Shown: positions 36,402 through 44,512, counted from the first letter of the stretch. The stretch: DNA of 64,000 nt from Paracoccus tegillarcae (GCF_002847305.1 NZ_CP025408.1:1571001-1635000), one strand, 5' to 3'. The notes: generated from the sequence alone by a model not told the origin. Numbers and translations are program-made.

Positions 36402-37301
36402 TCAGATCAATTTGTTTGCCGACAGAAAGCCGGTCAGCTTGTCGCCCTGCGCAGGCGTCAATGGCCATGCCGAAGGCGGACGGGTCGGACCGCAATCCTG
36501 ACCCATGGCGATCAATGCCGACTTAACGCCGGTGACGTTGGTTCCGTTCAGCTCTTCGGCGCGGATTTCCTCGAAAGCTGCCATATCGGCGATCAGTGCG
36601 CGTGCCTTTTCGTAGTCGCTTGCGTTCAGAGCCTCGAGAATGGCGACGGAGCGTTCGGGCCAGACGTTGATCAGCCCGCTGGTAAAGCCGCGCGCCCCGA
36701 CGGCATAGAATGTGGGTGCCCAGACCTCGGCCAGACCGCCGACCCAGGTGATGCCGGGGTCGCAGGCGGCGATGGCTTCGGCCAGTTTCATCGGGTTGGG
36801 CGTAGCCCATTTGACGCCCTTGACGCCGGGGATGGCACAAAGCGCCTCGATCCCTTTGATGCCGATTGCGTCGTTGCGAAGGTACAGCATCATCGGCAAC
36901 CCGCCGGATGCATCGCTGATCGCCTTGACGTAATCCACCGTGCCGCGCGGTGCCACGAACGGATCTGGCGGCTGGTGGATCATCAGCGCCGAGGCGCCCG
37001 CATCCGCCGACGTCTTGGCCAGACGGCAAGCATCGCGGATGCCGCGTCCCACACCGGCCAACAGCGGCACGCGGCCATCTATCAGCGCGGCAACCTCGGT
37101 TGCCATCGTGCAGGCCTCTTCGGTGGTCAGCGCGTAGAATTCGCCGGTATTGCCGTTGACGACCGGCAATTGCACGCCTGCCCCAATGGCCCGGTCAAGG
37201 ATGGGGGCCAGTTTCGCGGGCGCGATTTCGCCATCCGCGTCATAAGGGGTCACAAGAATGCCGGAAATTCCGGCCAGAGCCTTGTCCAGATCGTGGGCCA
37301 T
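36402..37301 (-). CDS. DHDPS-family 2-keto-3-deoxypentonate dehydratase
   Basis: 299-residue aldolase-fold enzyme. The likely Schiff-base lysine is K164 in GVKGVKWATP and the tyrosine Y140 is in MLYLRND; NGNTGEFYALTTEE (49-62) replaces the usual GTTGE motif. The position between an L-arabinonate-type dehydratase and a KGSA dehydrogenase strongly suggests L-2-keto-3-deoxyarabonate dehydratase or an equivalent, giving alpha-ketoglutarate semialdehyde. An aldolase for the same keto acid is the main alternative. Confidence 0.8.
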   Translation of the reverse strand: MAHDLDKALAGISGILVTPYDADGEIAPAKLAPILDRAIGAGVQLPVVNGNTGEFYALTTEEACTMATEVAALIDGRVPLLAGVGRGIRDACRLAKTSADAGASALMIHQPPDPFVAPRGTVDYVKAISDASGGLPMMLYLRNDAIGIKGIEALCAIPGVKGVKWATPNPMKLAEAIAACDPGITWVGGLAEVWAPTFYAVGARGFTSGLINVWPERSVAILEALNASDYEKARALIADMAAFEEIRAEELNGTNVTGVKSALIAMGQDCGPTRPPSAWPLTPAQGDKLTGFLSANKLI

Positions 37302-37310
37302 GAGGTCCTC

Positions 37311-39053
37311 TTAGAAAATGTCGGGTTCACCGGCCGCTTGACCGAAGCTGCGTTCAAGAAAGTCGAAATCGCAACCCTTGTCGGCCTGCGTCACGTGGCG
37401 CGAGAACATATAGCCCCAGCCCCGCTCAAAGCGTGGCTCGGGTGCTTGCCATGCCGCGCGACGGTGTTCGATCTCGGCCTCGTCGACCAGCATGTTCAGC
37501 TGCCGGTTGGGCAGGTCCAGCCGGACGATATCGCCGGTCTTCAGCAGGGCCAGCGGCCCGCCGATATAGCTTTCGGGTGCGACATGCAGCACGCAGGCGC
37601 CGTAAGAGGTGCCCGACATCCGCGCATCGGAAATCCGCAGCATATCGCGATGGCCTTGCTTGATCAGCGCCTTGGGGATCGGCAACATGCCCCATTCGGG
37701 CATCCCCGGACCGCCCAGAGGGCCAGCATTCCGCAGCACCATGACGTGATCCGGGGTCACTTCCAGATTTTCGTCATCGACCGCCTTTTTCATCTCGGAG
37801 TAGCTGTCAAAAACCAGCGCCGGGCCTTCATGGACCCAGTATTTCGGATCGCAGGCGGCGGGCTTGATGACCGCGCCGTCGGGGCACAGGTTGCCGCGCA
37901 GCAGCGCCAGCGAGCCCTCTGAATAGACGGGGTTGGACAGCGGGCGGATCACATCGTCATTATAGACAGCCGCGCCTTCGATGCCTTGTCCGATGGTTTT
38001 GCCCGTCACGGTCAGCGCCGACAGGTCCAGCCGATCGGTCAGCTGCGTCATCAGTGCGCGAAGTCCACCGGCAAAGTAGAAATCTTCCATCAGATAGTCT
38101 TTGCCTGACGGGCGGACGTTGCAGATCATCGGCGTTTCGCGACCAAGCGCGTCCAGATCATCCAGCGTCAGATCGACGCCAGCGCGCCGCGCCATGGCGA
38201 TCAGGTGGACAACGGCGTTGGTCGAACAGCCCGTTGCCATCGCGACGATAGCGGCGTTGCGGACCGAAGCGGGATTGACGATCTGATCGGGGGTCAGCCC
38301 TTCCCAGACCATGTCGACGATGCGGCGACCGCATTCACTGCCCATGCGCTGATGGCCGGAATCGGCGGCGGGGATGGATGAGGCGCCGGGCAGGGACAGG
38401 CCCAGGGCCTCGGTGATCGAGGTCATGGTGCTGGCTGTGCCCATGGTCATGCAGGTGCCGACCGAACGCGCGATGCCGCCCTGAACGCCGATCCATTCCT
38501 CGTCGGTGATGTTGCCCGCGCGGCGTTCGTCCCAGTATTTCCATGCATCCGAGCCTGAACCGAGGATCTTGCCCGCGTAATGGCCGCGCAGCATCGGGCC
38601 GGCGGGCAAAAAGATCATCGGCACGCCTGCCGTGATCGCGCCCATGACCAGCCCCGGCGTGGTCTTGTCGCAGCCGCCCATCAGCACCACGCCGTCCAGC
38701 GGGTGAGAGCGGATCATCTCTTCCGTCTCCATCGCCAGCATGTTGCGATACAGCATCGAGGTCGGTTTGGTGAAGCTTTCATCGACCGACAGCGCAGGCA
38801 GTTCCACAGGAAAGCCGCCGGCGGCTAGAACACCGCGTTTCACGTCCTTGACCCGCTCGGGGAAGTGACCGTGACAGGAATTCAGTTCGGACCAGGTGTT
38901 CAGAATGCCGATGATCGGCTTGTTCAGAAATTCTTCTTCGGCATAGCCCAGCTGCATCATGCGCGAGCGGTGGCCGAAGCTGCGCAGATCGTCTGGTGCG
39001 AACCACCGCGCACTGCGCAGCTGATCCGGCGAGATGCGTGCATCTTTTGGCAT
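37311..39053 (-). CDS. IlvD/EDD family pentonate dehydratase (L-arabinonate type)
   Basis: 580-residue [2Fe-2S] dehydratase of the sugar-acid branch of IlvD/EDD. Iron-sulfur ligands C60 (NSCHGHF), C128 (GGCDKTTPG) and C201 (TCMTMG) are present, and the catalytic serine is S480 (ARMSGTS). These fall within one residue of the positions reported for the Rhizobium L-arabinonate dehydratase. It removes water from an aldonate to give the 2-keto-3-deoxy acid. The ATG at 39053 has GGAGG upstream, and an upstream ATG would overlap operator O1. First gene of the minus-strand operon; divergent from the TTT transporter. Confidence 0.9.
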   Translation of the reverse strand: MPKDARISPDQLRSARWFAPDDLRSFGHRSRMMQLGYAEEEFLNKPIIGILNTWSELNSCHGHFPERVKDVKRGVLAAGGFPVELPALSVDESFTKPTSMLYRNMLAMETEEMIRSHPLDGVVLMGGCDKTTPGLVMGAITAGVPMIFLPAGPMLRGHYAGKILGSGSDAWKYWDERRAGNITDEEWIGVQGGIARSVGTCMTMGTASTMTSITEALGLSLPGASSIPAADSGHQRMGSECGRRIVDMVWEGLTPDQIVNPASVRNAAIVAMATGCSTNAVVHLIAMARRAGVDLTLDDLDALGRETPMICNVRPSGKDYLMEDFYFAGGLRALMTQLTDRLDLSALTVTGKTIGQGIEGAAVYNDDVIRPLSNPVYSEGSLALLRGNLCPDGAVIKPAACDPKYWVHEGPALVFDSYSEMKKAVDDENLEVTPDHVMVLRNAGPLGGPGMPEWGMLPIPKALIKQGHRDMLRISDARMSGTSYGACVLHVAPESYIGGPLALLKTGDIVRLDLPNRQLNMLVDEAEIEHRRAAWQAPEPRFERGWGYMFSRHVTQADKGCDFDFLERSFGQAAGEPDIF

Positions 39054-39086
39054 AATGTCCTCCGAAGGCAAGGCGTTCACCATCTG

Positions 39087-39102
39087 ATGTATTCGCATTC
39101 AT
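39087..39102. promoter_or_regulatory. GntR/LacI-type operator O1
   Basis: ATGTATTCGCATTCAT is a 16-bp imperfect palindrome 34 bp upstream of the dehydratase start codon. It matches the reverse complement of O2 (39199-39214) at 15 of 16 bases. The outline ATG-N10-CAT is like that of known gluconate-repressor (GntR, LacI family) operators, and such a repressor is encoded at 42373-43416. Confidence 0.65.
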
Positions 39103-39164
39103 TGATTCGCGTCAAGCAGGAAAACTGCAGAATAGCACCGCTAATAGGCCTAAAAACTGAAAGG

Positions 39165-39214
39165 TTGACAGGCGGTTCCGATTCGTGATCCTTATTCAAT
39201 GTATGCGAATACAT
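39165..39214 (+). promoter_or_regulatory. Promoter region and operator O2 of the TTT transporter
   Basis: A consensus -35 TTGACA lies at 39165-39170, with no good -10 visible. Operator O2, ATGTATGCGAATACAT (39199-39214), has perfect 6-base arms around GCGA and ends 48 bp before the binding-protein start. A repressor here would block the transporter operon. O1 and O2 are 112 bp apart. Confidence 0.6.
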
Positions 39215-39261
39215 AGCAGTGTGATCTAAGAGAATGGTCCATGCGGACCAAGGGAGGAACG

Positions 39262-40308
39262 ATGAAACTGACCCGCAGAACCCTTATTGCAGCAGTTGCC
39301 GGTGCGACCATGCTGTCGCAGCCGCTGATGGCCGTGGCGCAGGATTTGCCGCGCAATCTTCGTATGGTAATCGGCTCTACCTCGACCGGAGGCGATACTT
39401 ATCAGGCCGCCTCGATCGTGGCAGAGGCGCTGGCTGAACAGCTGGACATCAATATCAAGGTCGACGCGGTCGGCGGGGCCGAAGGCTTCAAGGCGCTGTC
39501 GCGTGACAAGCGTGGCGCGACCGTCATGCTCTATCACGACCACGCCTATCTGTCGGACCTGTACGACGTCGCTGGCAGCCCCGATATCTTTGCCGAATTT
39601 CTGGTCGGTCCCTCGGTCACGACCAATCCGGGCAACGCCTATCTGGTCGCCAAGAATTCGCCCTATCAGACCATGGAAGACATCCTGACTGCCGCCGCTG
39701 ATGGCGAGCGTGTCCGCGTGGCCATTCAGCCCGGCGGTGTGTCCGAAATCGGCTTTACGGCGATGAGAAACGCGGCCCGTGTCCGTGCGCCGGGGTCGGA
39801 AGAGAACATTGTTCCGGTGAATACCGGATCGCAGGCCGACAAGAACCAGGCCATGTTCGATGGGCTGGCCGATGTCATCAACGGCTCAATTCAGGCCAAC
39901 GAACAATTCGCGGCGCTGCCCGAGGATGACCAGAAGGCCATGCGATTTGTCTGGATCACCGCGACGCCTGAGACGCTGGAAGGCAGCCCGGAGGCCGGCA
40001 TGGGTAACCTGACCCGCGCCGACATGATGCAATATGCCGCGCCCGAGACCTCTGTCACGCTGGACGGCACCGAGGATTTCACCTTCGATAAGGAATTCTT
40101 CCTGATCTACAACAAGGACACCGATCCGGCGCAGATGCAGGCCATCGATGACGCGCTGGCAGCAGTGTTCGAAAAAGGTGACATCCAGACCCGGATGCTG
40201 GAATCCTTCTTTATCCCGAACTATCGCCCGACGGCCGATAGCGCGGCGCATCTGGAAGAAAAGCGCGATACCTATCGCGGTGTGATCGACTCTCTGAAGG
40301 CTGAATAA
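39262..40308 (+). CDS. tctC: TTT family tricarboxylate/sugar-acid binding protein (TctC type)
   Basis: 348-residue periplasmic binding protein of the tripartite tricarboxylate transporter family. A Sec signal peptide is clear, with cleavage expected after MAVAQ near residue 27. The ATG at 39262 has GGGAGGAAC upstream and is favoured over the ATG at 39241. It begins an operon with the small and large membrane subunits. Given the divergent pentonate operon and shared operators, the ligand is probably an aldonate or related sugar acid rather than citrate (inference). A strong hairpin follows the gene. Confidence 0.87.
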   Translation: MKLTRRTLIAAVAGATMLSQPLMAVAQDLPRNLRMVIGSTSTGGDTYQAASIVAEALAEQLDINIKVDAVGGAEGFKALSRDKRGATVMLYHDHAYLSDLYDVAGSPDIFAEFLVGPSVTTNPGNAYLVAKNSPYQTMEDILTAAADGERVRVAIQPGGVSEIGFTAMRNAARVRAPGSEENIVPVNTGSQADKNQAMFDGLADVINGSIQANEQFAALPEDDQKAMRFVWITATPETLEGSPEAGMGNLTRADMMQYAAPETSVTLDGTEDFTFDKEFFLIYNKDTDPAQMQAIDDALAAVFEKGDIQTRMLESFFIPNYRPTADSAAHLEEKRDTYRGVIDSLKAE

Positions 40309-40322
40309 CAGCCTGCAAAAAA

Positions 40323-40353
40323 GGTGCCGGGCGTGATCGAACCGCCCGGCACC
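40323..40353 (+). repeat. Intercistronic stem-loop after tctC
   Basis: GGTGCCGGGCG and CGCCCGGCACC form a perfect 11-bp stem with a 9-base loop, 15 bases after the tctC stop. No U-run follows. Same position and design as the hairpins at 9453-9479 and 30357-30383. Confidence 0.68.
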
Positions 40354-40391
40354 GCATGTCTCCGTGATCCGCAGCCGAGGAGGGCGCGCCC

Positions 40392-40811
40392 ATGGCCGAC
40401 CTGTTAAAGGTATCAATAGATTTCGACACCTCGCATCTGATCTTTCCCAGGTTGATCGGGATCATTCTGCTGCTGCTGGGTCTAGTAATCGTCATTCGCA
40501 ACCGACGGGCCCTTGCCGGGTCGGGCGCCATGTGGAGCCAGACCTTTCAGCAGATGGACAAGATCCGGTTTTTCGGCACCCTTGCGCTGACGATCATCTA
40601 TTTTCTGCTGATGGTCCCGATTGGCGATCTTTGGCCGAATACCGGGCTGGGTTTTCTGATCTGTTCGATCCCCTTCGTGCTGCTGATCAGCATTCTCTAC
40701 ATGCACGAGCGCACCCCGCGCGCCATGATCCCGGTGCTGATCGTTTCGGTCGTTGCCCCGACGCTGGTCTGGTGGCTGTTCACCTATGTCTTTGCGCTGA
40801 CCCTGCCGTAA
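40392..40811 (+). CDS. tctB: TTT family small membrane subunit (TctB type)
   Basis: 139-residue protein with four hydrophobic segments, the layout of TctB subunits: IIGIILLLLGLVIVI near 19-33, then helices near 58-72, 83-97 and 110-135. A GAGGAGGGCG ribosome site precedes the ATG. It lies between tctC and tctA, the standard order, and would form the transporter's membrane complex with TctA. Confidence 0.87.
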   Translation: MADLLKVSIDFDTSHLIFPRLIGIILLLLGLVIVIRNRRALAGSGAMWSQTFQQMDKIRFFGTLALTIIYFLLMVPIGDLWPNTGLGFLICSIPFVLLISILYMHERTPRAMIPVLIVSVVAPTLVWWLFTYVFALTLP

Positions 40812-40824
40812 GGAGCACTGAATC

Positions 40825-42327
40825 ATGGCCATTTTTGAATTTCTGACGCCCATGTACCTGTTCCTGATCTTTGCAGGAACGCTGGTCGGCATCATCTTCG
40901 GCGCCATCCCCGGCATGACGGCCACCATGGCTGTCGCGGTCTGTCTGCCGCTGACCTATTCGCTTGGTCTGGATAACGGGATGGCGCTGCTGCTGGGCTT
41001 GTATGTCGGCGGCATTTCGGGCGGGTTGGTACCGGCGATCCTGCTGGGCATTCCAGGCACGCCGTCATCCATCACGACGACATTCGACGGCTACCCGATG
41101 GCGCAAAGGGGCGAGGGCGAAAAGGCCCTGCGGATCGGTATCGTTGGCTCGCTGGTCGGTGGTCTGGTCTCGCTTACCGCGCTGTTCTTCTTTGCGCCCG
41201 CACTGGCGGAGTTCGCGATCAAGTTTTCCTATGTCGAAAAATTTCTGATCATCCTCTTCGCGCTGACCGTCATGGCGGCCCTGTCCGAAGATATGTTGCT
41301 GGGCATTTTCTCGGGCTTTCTGGGCATCTTCATCAGCCTGATCGGCGTCTATGACGTGACCGATGGCGGCAATGGCGAATACCGGCTGATCCCGCCCGGC
41401 ATGGAATACTGGCTGGATTCCGGTTTTTCGCTGCTGCCGGTGCTGATCGGTCTGTTCGGCCTGGCCACCATTCTTGAGGCAGCCGAGGCAGGCATGCCCA
41501 AGGGCCAGTCGATGAAGGACATCGAGGTCGGTGAGCATTCGCGGTTCAAATGGTCGGTCTTCAAGGGTCAGATCACCAACTTGCTGAGATCCGCGGGCAT
41601 CGGCACCTTCGTGGGCATCCTGCCTGGCGTCGGTGGCTCTGCCGCGTCGATCCTGTCCTATACGGCGGCCAAGACCAGTTCAAAGGACCCAGACAGTTTC
41701 GGCAAGGGGAATCCCGCCGGCATCATGGCCTCGGAATCCGGCAATAACGGGCTGACCGGCGGCGCGCTGGTGCCACTGTTGTCTCTGGGCATTCCGGGCG
41801 ATTCCACCACCGCGCTGCTGATCGGTGCCTTTACCCTACAGGGCATTCAGGTTGGTCCGCTGTTCATCGGCAACAACCCGATGACATGGGATTCGATGAT
41901 CGTCGCCATGCTGCTGGCCAATATCGCCATGTTCGGGATCATGTATTTCATGATCCGCTGGCTGGCGCTGGTGGTGACCATTCCCAAGCATATCCTGTTC
42001 CCGGTCATCCTGATGATGTGTGTGATCGGTGCCTACACGATCAACTATGGCATCATGTTCGATGTCTGGACGCTGCTGATCTTTGGCGTCGCGGGCTGGC
42101 TGTTCACCAAGCTGGGCCTTGAGGTTGCGCCGTTCATCATCGGCTTTATCCTTGGGCCGGCGGCCGAGATCTACTTTGTCAAAAGCCTTGAAAGCTTTGG
42201 CACGCTGTCGATCTTCTTTACCAAAAGCTGGATCGCGATGCTGCTTTGGGTGCTGATCATCGGCTCTGTCGTCGGCTCGATCATGCTGGCGCGTCGCAAG
42301 TCCGCGATGTCCCGCCCGGTTGCCTGA
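40825..42327 (+). CDS. tctA: TTT family large membrane subunit (TctA type)
   Basis: 500-residue membrane protein with about twelve hydrophobic segments. The two TctA signature regions are visible: GAIPGMTATMAVA (near 31-43) and GILPGVGGSAASILSY (near 265-280). The pore-forming subunit of an ion-gradient-driven importer working with TctC and TctB. AAGGAG precedes the ATG. Confidence 0.92.
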   Translation: MAIFEFLTPMYLFLIFAGTLVGIIFGAIPGMTATMAVAVCLPLTYSLGLDNGMALLLGLYVGGISGGLVPAILLGIPGTPSSITTTFDGYPMAQRGEGEKALRIGIVGSLVGGLVSLTALFFFAPALAEFAIKFSYVEKFLIILFALTVMAALSEDMLLGIFSGFLGIFISLIGVYDVTDGGNGEYRLIPPGMEYWLDSGFSLLPVLIGLFGLATILEAAEAGMPKGQSMKDIEVGEHSRFKWSVFKGQITNLLRSAGIGTFVGILPGVGGSAASILSYTAAKTSSKDPDSFGKGNPAGIMASESGNNGLTGGALVPLLSLGIPGDSTTALLIGAFTLQGIQVGPLFIGNNPMTWDSMIVAMLLANIAMFGIMYFMIRWLALVVTIPKHILFPVILMMCVIGAYTINYGIMFDVWTLLIFGVAGWLFTKLGLEVAPFIIGFILGPAAEIYFVKSLESFGTLSIFFTKSWIAMLLWVLIIGSVVGSIMLARRKSAMSRPVA

Positions 42328-42372
42328 TGGTCGCACTTGCACTTGGCACGGCTTAACAAGGATAAGGCGGCC

Positions 42373-43416
42373 ATGGACGAACTGGAAAAAGCCAAAAAGC
42401 GTCGCGGCCCGCAATCGGGTGGCGGCGCTGTGACGATGGCAACCGTGGGTCGCATGGCGGGCGTTTCGCAGGTCACCGTGTCGCGGGCGCTGTCGCATCC
42501 CTCCAAGGTGTCCCCCGACACGCTGCGCCGCATCCAGGACGCAATCAGGGCGACCGGCTTTGTTCCCAATGCGCTGGCGGGTGCTCTGGCCTCTCGCAAA
42601 AGCAACCTGATCGCGGCGCTGGTGCCGTCATTTACCAACATCGTCTATTCAAGCCTGCTGCACGGCTTTTCCGAAATCATGCGAGAAAACGGCTATCAGA
42701 TCATGCTGTCCGAGACGGGCCACGATTCTGAGCGCGAACAGACGCTGATCGAAACGCATTTGGGCAGACGTCCGGACGGCGTGTTGCTGACCGGTGTTCA
42801 CCATTCGCCCGGCGCAAGGCGGATGTTGATCGGTTCGGGCATTCCCGTGGTCGAAGTTTGGGATATCAGCGAATCGCCAATCGATTGCTGCATCGGCTTT
42901 TCACATCCCGGAACGGGTCTCGCGGCAGCCGAGTTCGCGGTTGAGGCGGGCTATCGCCGTGCGGCGACGGTAACGGCCGCCGATGCGCGGGCTTGCCGGC
43001 GTCGTGATGCCTTTGCCGCGCGGTTCAGGGAACTGACCGGCAATGATGTGCTGACGATGGATTATGCGGCTGGCACGGCGACGCTGCAGCACGGGCGCGC
43101 GGCGCTGACCGATCTGGTTGATCATCAGGGCTTCATGGACGGCGTGGTGTTTTGCAGTTCGGACCAATACGCCCACGGGTTGCTGACCGAGGCTGCCGCG
43201 CGCGGGCTGAATGTGCCCGGGCAGATTGCAGTCATCGGCTTTGGTGATCAGGATTTCGCCGCCCATACCTATCCGCCCATGACCACCGTTCGCGTTGATC
43301 GCGGCGCTCTGGGCGAGGCTGCAGCGGGCGCCTTGCTGCAGCGGTTTGCCAAGGATCAGGACGCCCGCAGCGTCATTGATGTGGGCTTTGAACTGATCCG
43401 GCGGGGATCGGCCTGA
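42373..43416 (+). CDS. LacI family repressor, gluconate-repressor (GntR) type
   Basis: 347-residue LacI regulator with a short basic N-terminal tail (KAKKRRGPQS), then the helix-turn-helix VTMATVGRMAGVSQVTVSRA (about 24-43) and a ligand-binding domain like those of gluconate repressors. The ATG at 42373 was chosen over 42337 because AAGGATAAGG lies before it. It ends the TTT operon. The GntR-like operators O1 and O2 between the pentonate and transporter operons are its likely targets, with a sugar acid as inducer. Confidence 0.88.
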   Translation: MDELEKAKKRRGPQSGGGAVTMATVGRMAGVSQVTVSRALSHPSKVSPDTLRRIQDAIRATGFVPNALAGALASRKSNLIAALVPSFTNIVYSSLLHGFSEIMRENGYQIMLSETGHDSEREQTLIETHLGRRPDGVLLTGVHHSPGARRMLIGSGIPVVEVWDISESPIDCCIGFSHPGTGLAAAEFAVEAGYRRAATVTAADARACRRRDAFAARFRELTGNDVLTMDYAAGTATLQHGRAALTDLVDHQGFMDGVVFCSSDQYAHGLLTEAAARGLNVPGQIAVIGFGDQDFAAHTYPPMTTVRVDRGALGEAAAGALLQRFAKDQDARSVIDVGFELIRRGSA

Positions 43417-43484
43417 CGGATCCTCCACACGGGTAACTGCAACGACAGTTGTGCTGCGCGTGACGCCAGCTCACCTCGAAATGG

Positions 43485-43514
43485 AAAACGGGCCGCCTAG
43501 ATAGTGGCGACCCG
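43485..43514 (-). terminator. Rho-independent terminator of the candidate RNA
   Basis: On the minus strand CGGGTCGCC pairs with GGCGGCCCG (9 bp with one G-U) around an 8-base loop and is followed directly by TTTT. It faces away from the queuosine transporter and would end the small transcript. Confidence 0.65.
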
Positions 43515-43596
43515 CGAGTTACACGGAGATGGTCCGGTTAGGGATGGTAGAAATCCGTCCGGTCCCAATCAGGGTTTACGACCCAAAGGGCTGCCC

Positions 43597-43653
43597 CTAG
43601 GCCACGGCCCCCCTGACTGTTCCGACACCTCTCTCCAATATCACTCTCGACAC
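43597..43653 (-). CDS. Possible 18-residue small ORF with extreme Shine-Dalgarno
   Basis: A GTG at 43653 opens an 18-codon frame, MSRVILERGVGTVRGAVA, ending in TAG. Upstream lies GAAAGGAGGTGGTCCAG (43669-43653, partly covering the start codon), complementary to the 3' tail of 16S rRNA over 17 bases with one G-U pair; AGGAGG is seven bases from the GTG. Such pairing is far beyond that of any other gene in the window. It may be a leader peptide, or the sequence may act as an anti-ribosome RNA element. Not recognised as any known peptide. Confidence 0.4.
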   Translation of the reverse strand: MSRVILERGVGTVRGAVA

Positions 43654-43700
43654 TGGACCACCTCCTTTCAAAATGTTGCCGTTGTATGAGAGAGGGTGCC

Positions 43701-43717
43701 ACAGATTCCGAATCTGT
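43701..43717. repeat. 17-bp perfect palindrome
   Basis: ACAGATTC-C-GAATCTGT has 8-bp arms around one base, just past the stop of the queuosine transporter gene and upstream of the candidate RNA. It could be an operator; a TTGACA lies next to it on the minus strand (43720-43715). The shape also matches a tRNA anticodon arm (5-bp stem, 7-base loop), but no D or T arm is present. Confidence 0.35.
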
Positions 43718-43720
43718 CAA

Positions 43721-44332
43721 TCAGATTTCTTGTGTCTTGCTCAACAAATTGTTGATGATGATGCGGAAGGGCACAAGAGCCAGTAGAGCCAACGTCAATT
43801 TGACCAGCCAATCTGCGAAGGCCAGCGATACCCAAAGCGGCACTGCCGGACCCATGCCCAGCAGCGGCAGGACCTCATTCGCCCAGCCAACATTATCGGC
43901 GGGGTCGATGAATGACAGCCCCGACGAGAAGGCGATCGAAAAGAACAGCGAAGTGTCGACCAGAGAGCCAACCAGCGTCGAGGCCAGCGGCGCGCGCCAC
44001 CATGCCCCACCGCGCAGGCTGTCGAACACGGCGACATCCAGCAACTGTGCCACCAGAAAGGCCGTGCCAGAGGCAATGGCGATGCGCAGGGTGGTGACGT
44101 TCAGCCCGGCTGCGATCAATGAGCAGACAACGCCGATCACAAATCCCGACAGGACCACGCGGCGGGCGGCAGCGGGGCCGTAGACGCGGTTCATCACATC
44201 GGTGACCAGAAAGGCGATGGGATAGCTGAGTGCACCATAGGTGAGCCAGTTGCCCAGCTGGTATTGCACAAGGATATTCGAGGCCGCAACGATGACGGCC
44301 ATGGCAAGCGTGCCAGGAAGATAGCGGATCAT
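43721..44332 (-). CDS. yhhQ: Queuosine precursor transporter (YhhQ/VUT family)
   Basis: 203-residue inner-membrane protein with about six hydrophobic segments and the VUT-1 family pattern (ASNILVQYQLGNWLTYGALSYPIAFLVTDV, read across residues 17-46; later DVAVFDSLRGGAWWRAPLAS). Family members import preQ0/preQ1 for queuosine tRNA modification. No preQ1 riboswitch was recognised in the 200 bases upstream. It stands alone between the candidate RNA and the thiolase gene's terminator. Confidence 0.88.
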   Translation of the reverse strand: MIRYLPGTLAMAVIVAASNILVQYQLGNWLTYGALSYPIAFLVTDVMNRVYGPAAARRVVLSGFVIGVVCSLIAAGLNVTTLRIAIASGTAFLVAQLLDVAVFDSLRGGAWWRAPLASTLVGSLVDTSLFFSIAFSSGLSFIDPADNVGWANEVLPLLGMGPAVPLWVSLAFADWLVKLTLALLALVPFRIIINNLLSKTQEI

Positions 44333-44478
44333 TTGGCTTTCCGTTTTACAAGGTGGCGGAACAACTCGGCCCCGATGATCGGGACGTGGCGCGCATACGC
44401 CCTTGCGGCCCGGCTTGTCAATCGCGGGCTTGCGACAGGGTTCCGCGGCGCTTGCCAGAACTTTGGCGGGTGCGAACG

Positions 44479-44512
44479 AAAAACGCTGCGCCAGGGTCCC
44501 CCGCGCAGCGTT
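44479..44512 (-). terminator. Rho-independent terminator of the thiolase gene
   Basis: On the minus strand AACGCTGCGC pairs perfectly with GCGCAGCGTT (10 bp) and is followed by TTTTT, 28 bases past the thiolase stop codon. The rest of 44333-44539 shows no gene or other clear element. Confidence 0.85.

Larger units (their letters stand above)
43485..43669 (-). ncRNA. Candidate structured small RNA
   Basis: The only gene-poor stretch over 300 bases (43417-43720) encodes on its minus strand a segment with nested complementarity: GAGT/ACTC (43646-43643 with 43519-43516), GGAGA/TCTCC (43636-43632 with 43529-43525), GGT/ACC, and a 9-bp helix (43619-43611 with 43574-43566, one G-U). It ends in a GC-rich stem plus T-run (43485-43514). 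A long imperfect hairpin of about 170 bases with a terminator points to a functional RNA; 6S-like or cis-regulatory identity is open. A tiny ORF overlaps its 5' part. Confidence 0.5.

Noticed and set aside
39262..42327. Calling the TTT transporter a citrate transporter.
   Set aside because: Gene names follow family convention only; the shared operators with a pentonate operon favour a sugar acid.
43651..43670. Plus-strand similarity to the 3' end of 16S rRNA, suggesting an rRNA fragment.
   Set aside because: The match stops after 17 bases and is explained by an extreme Shine-Dalgarno sequence on the minus strand.
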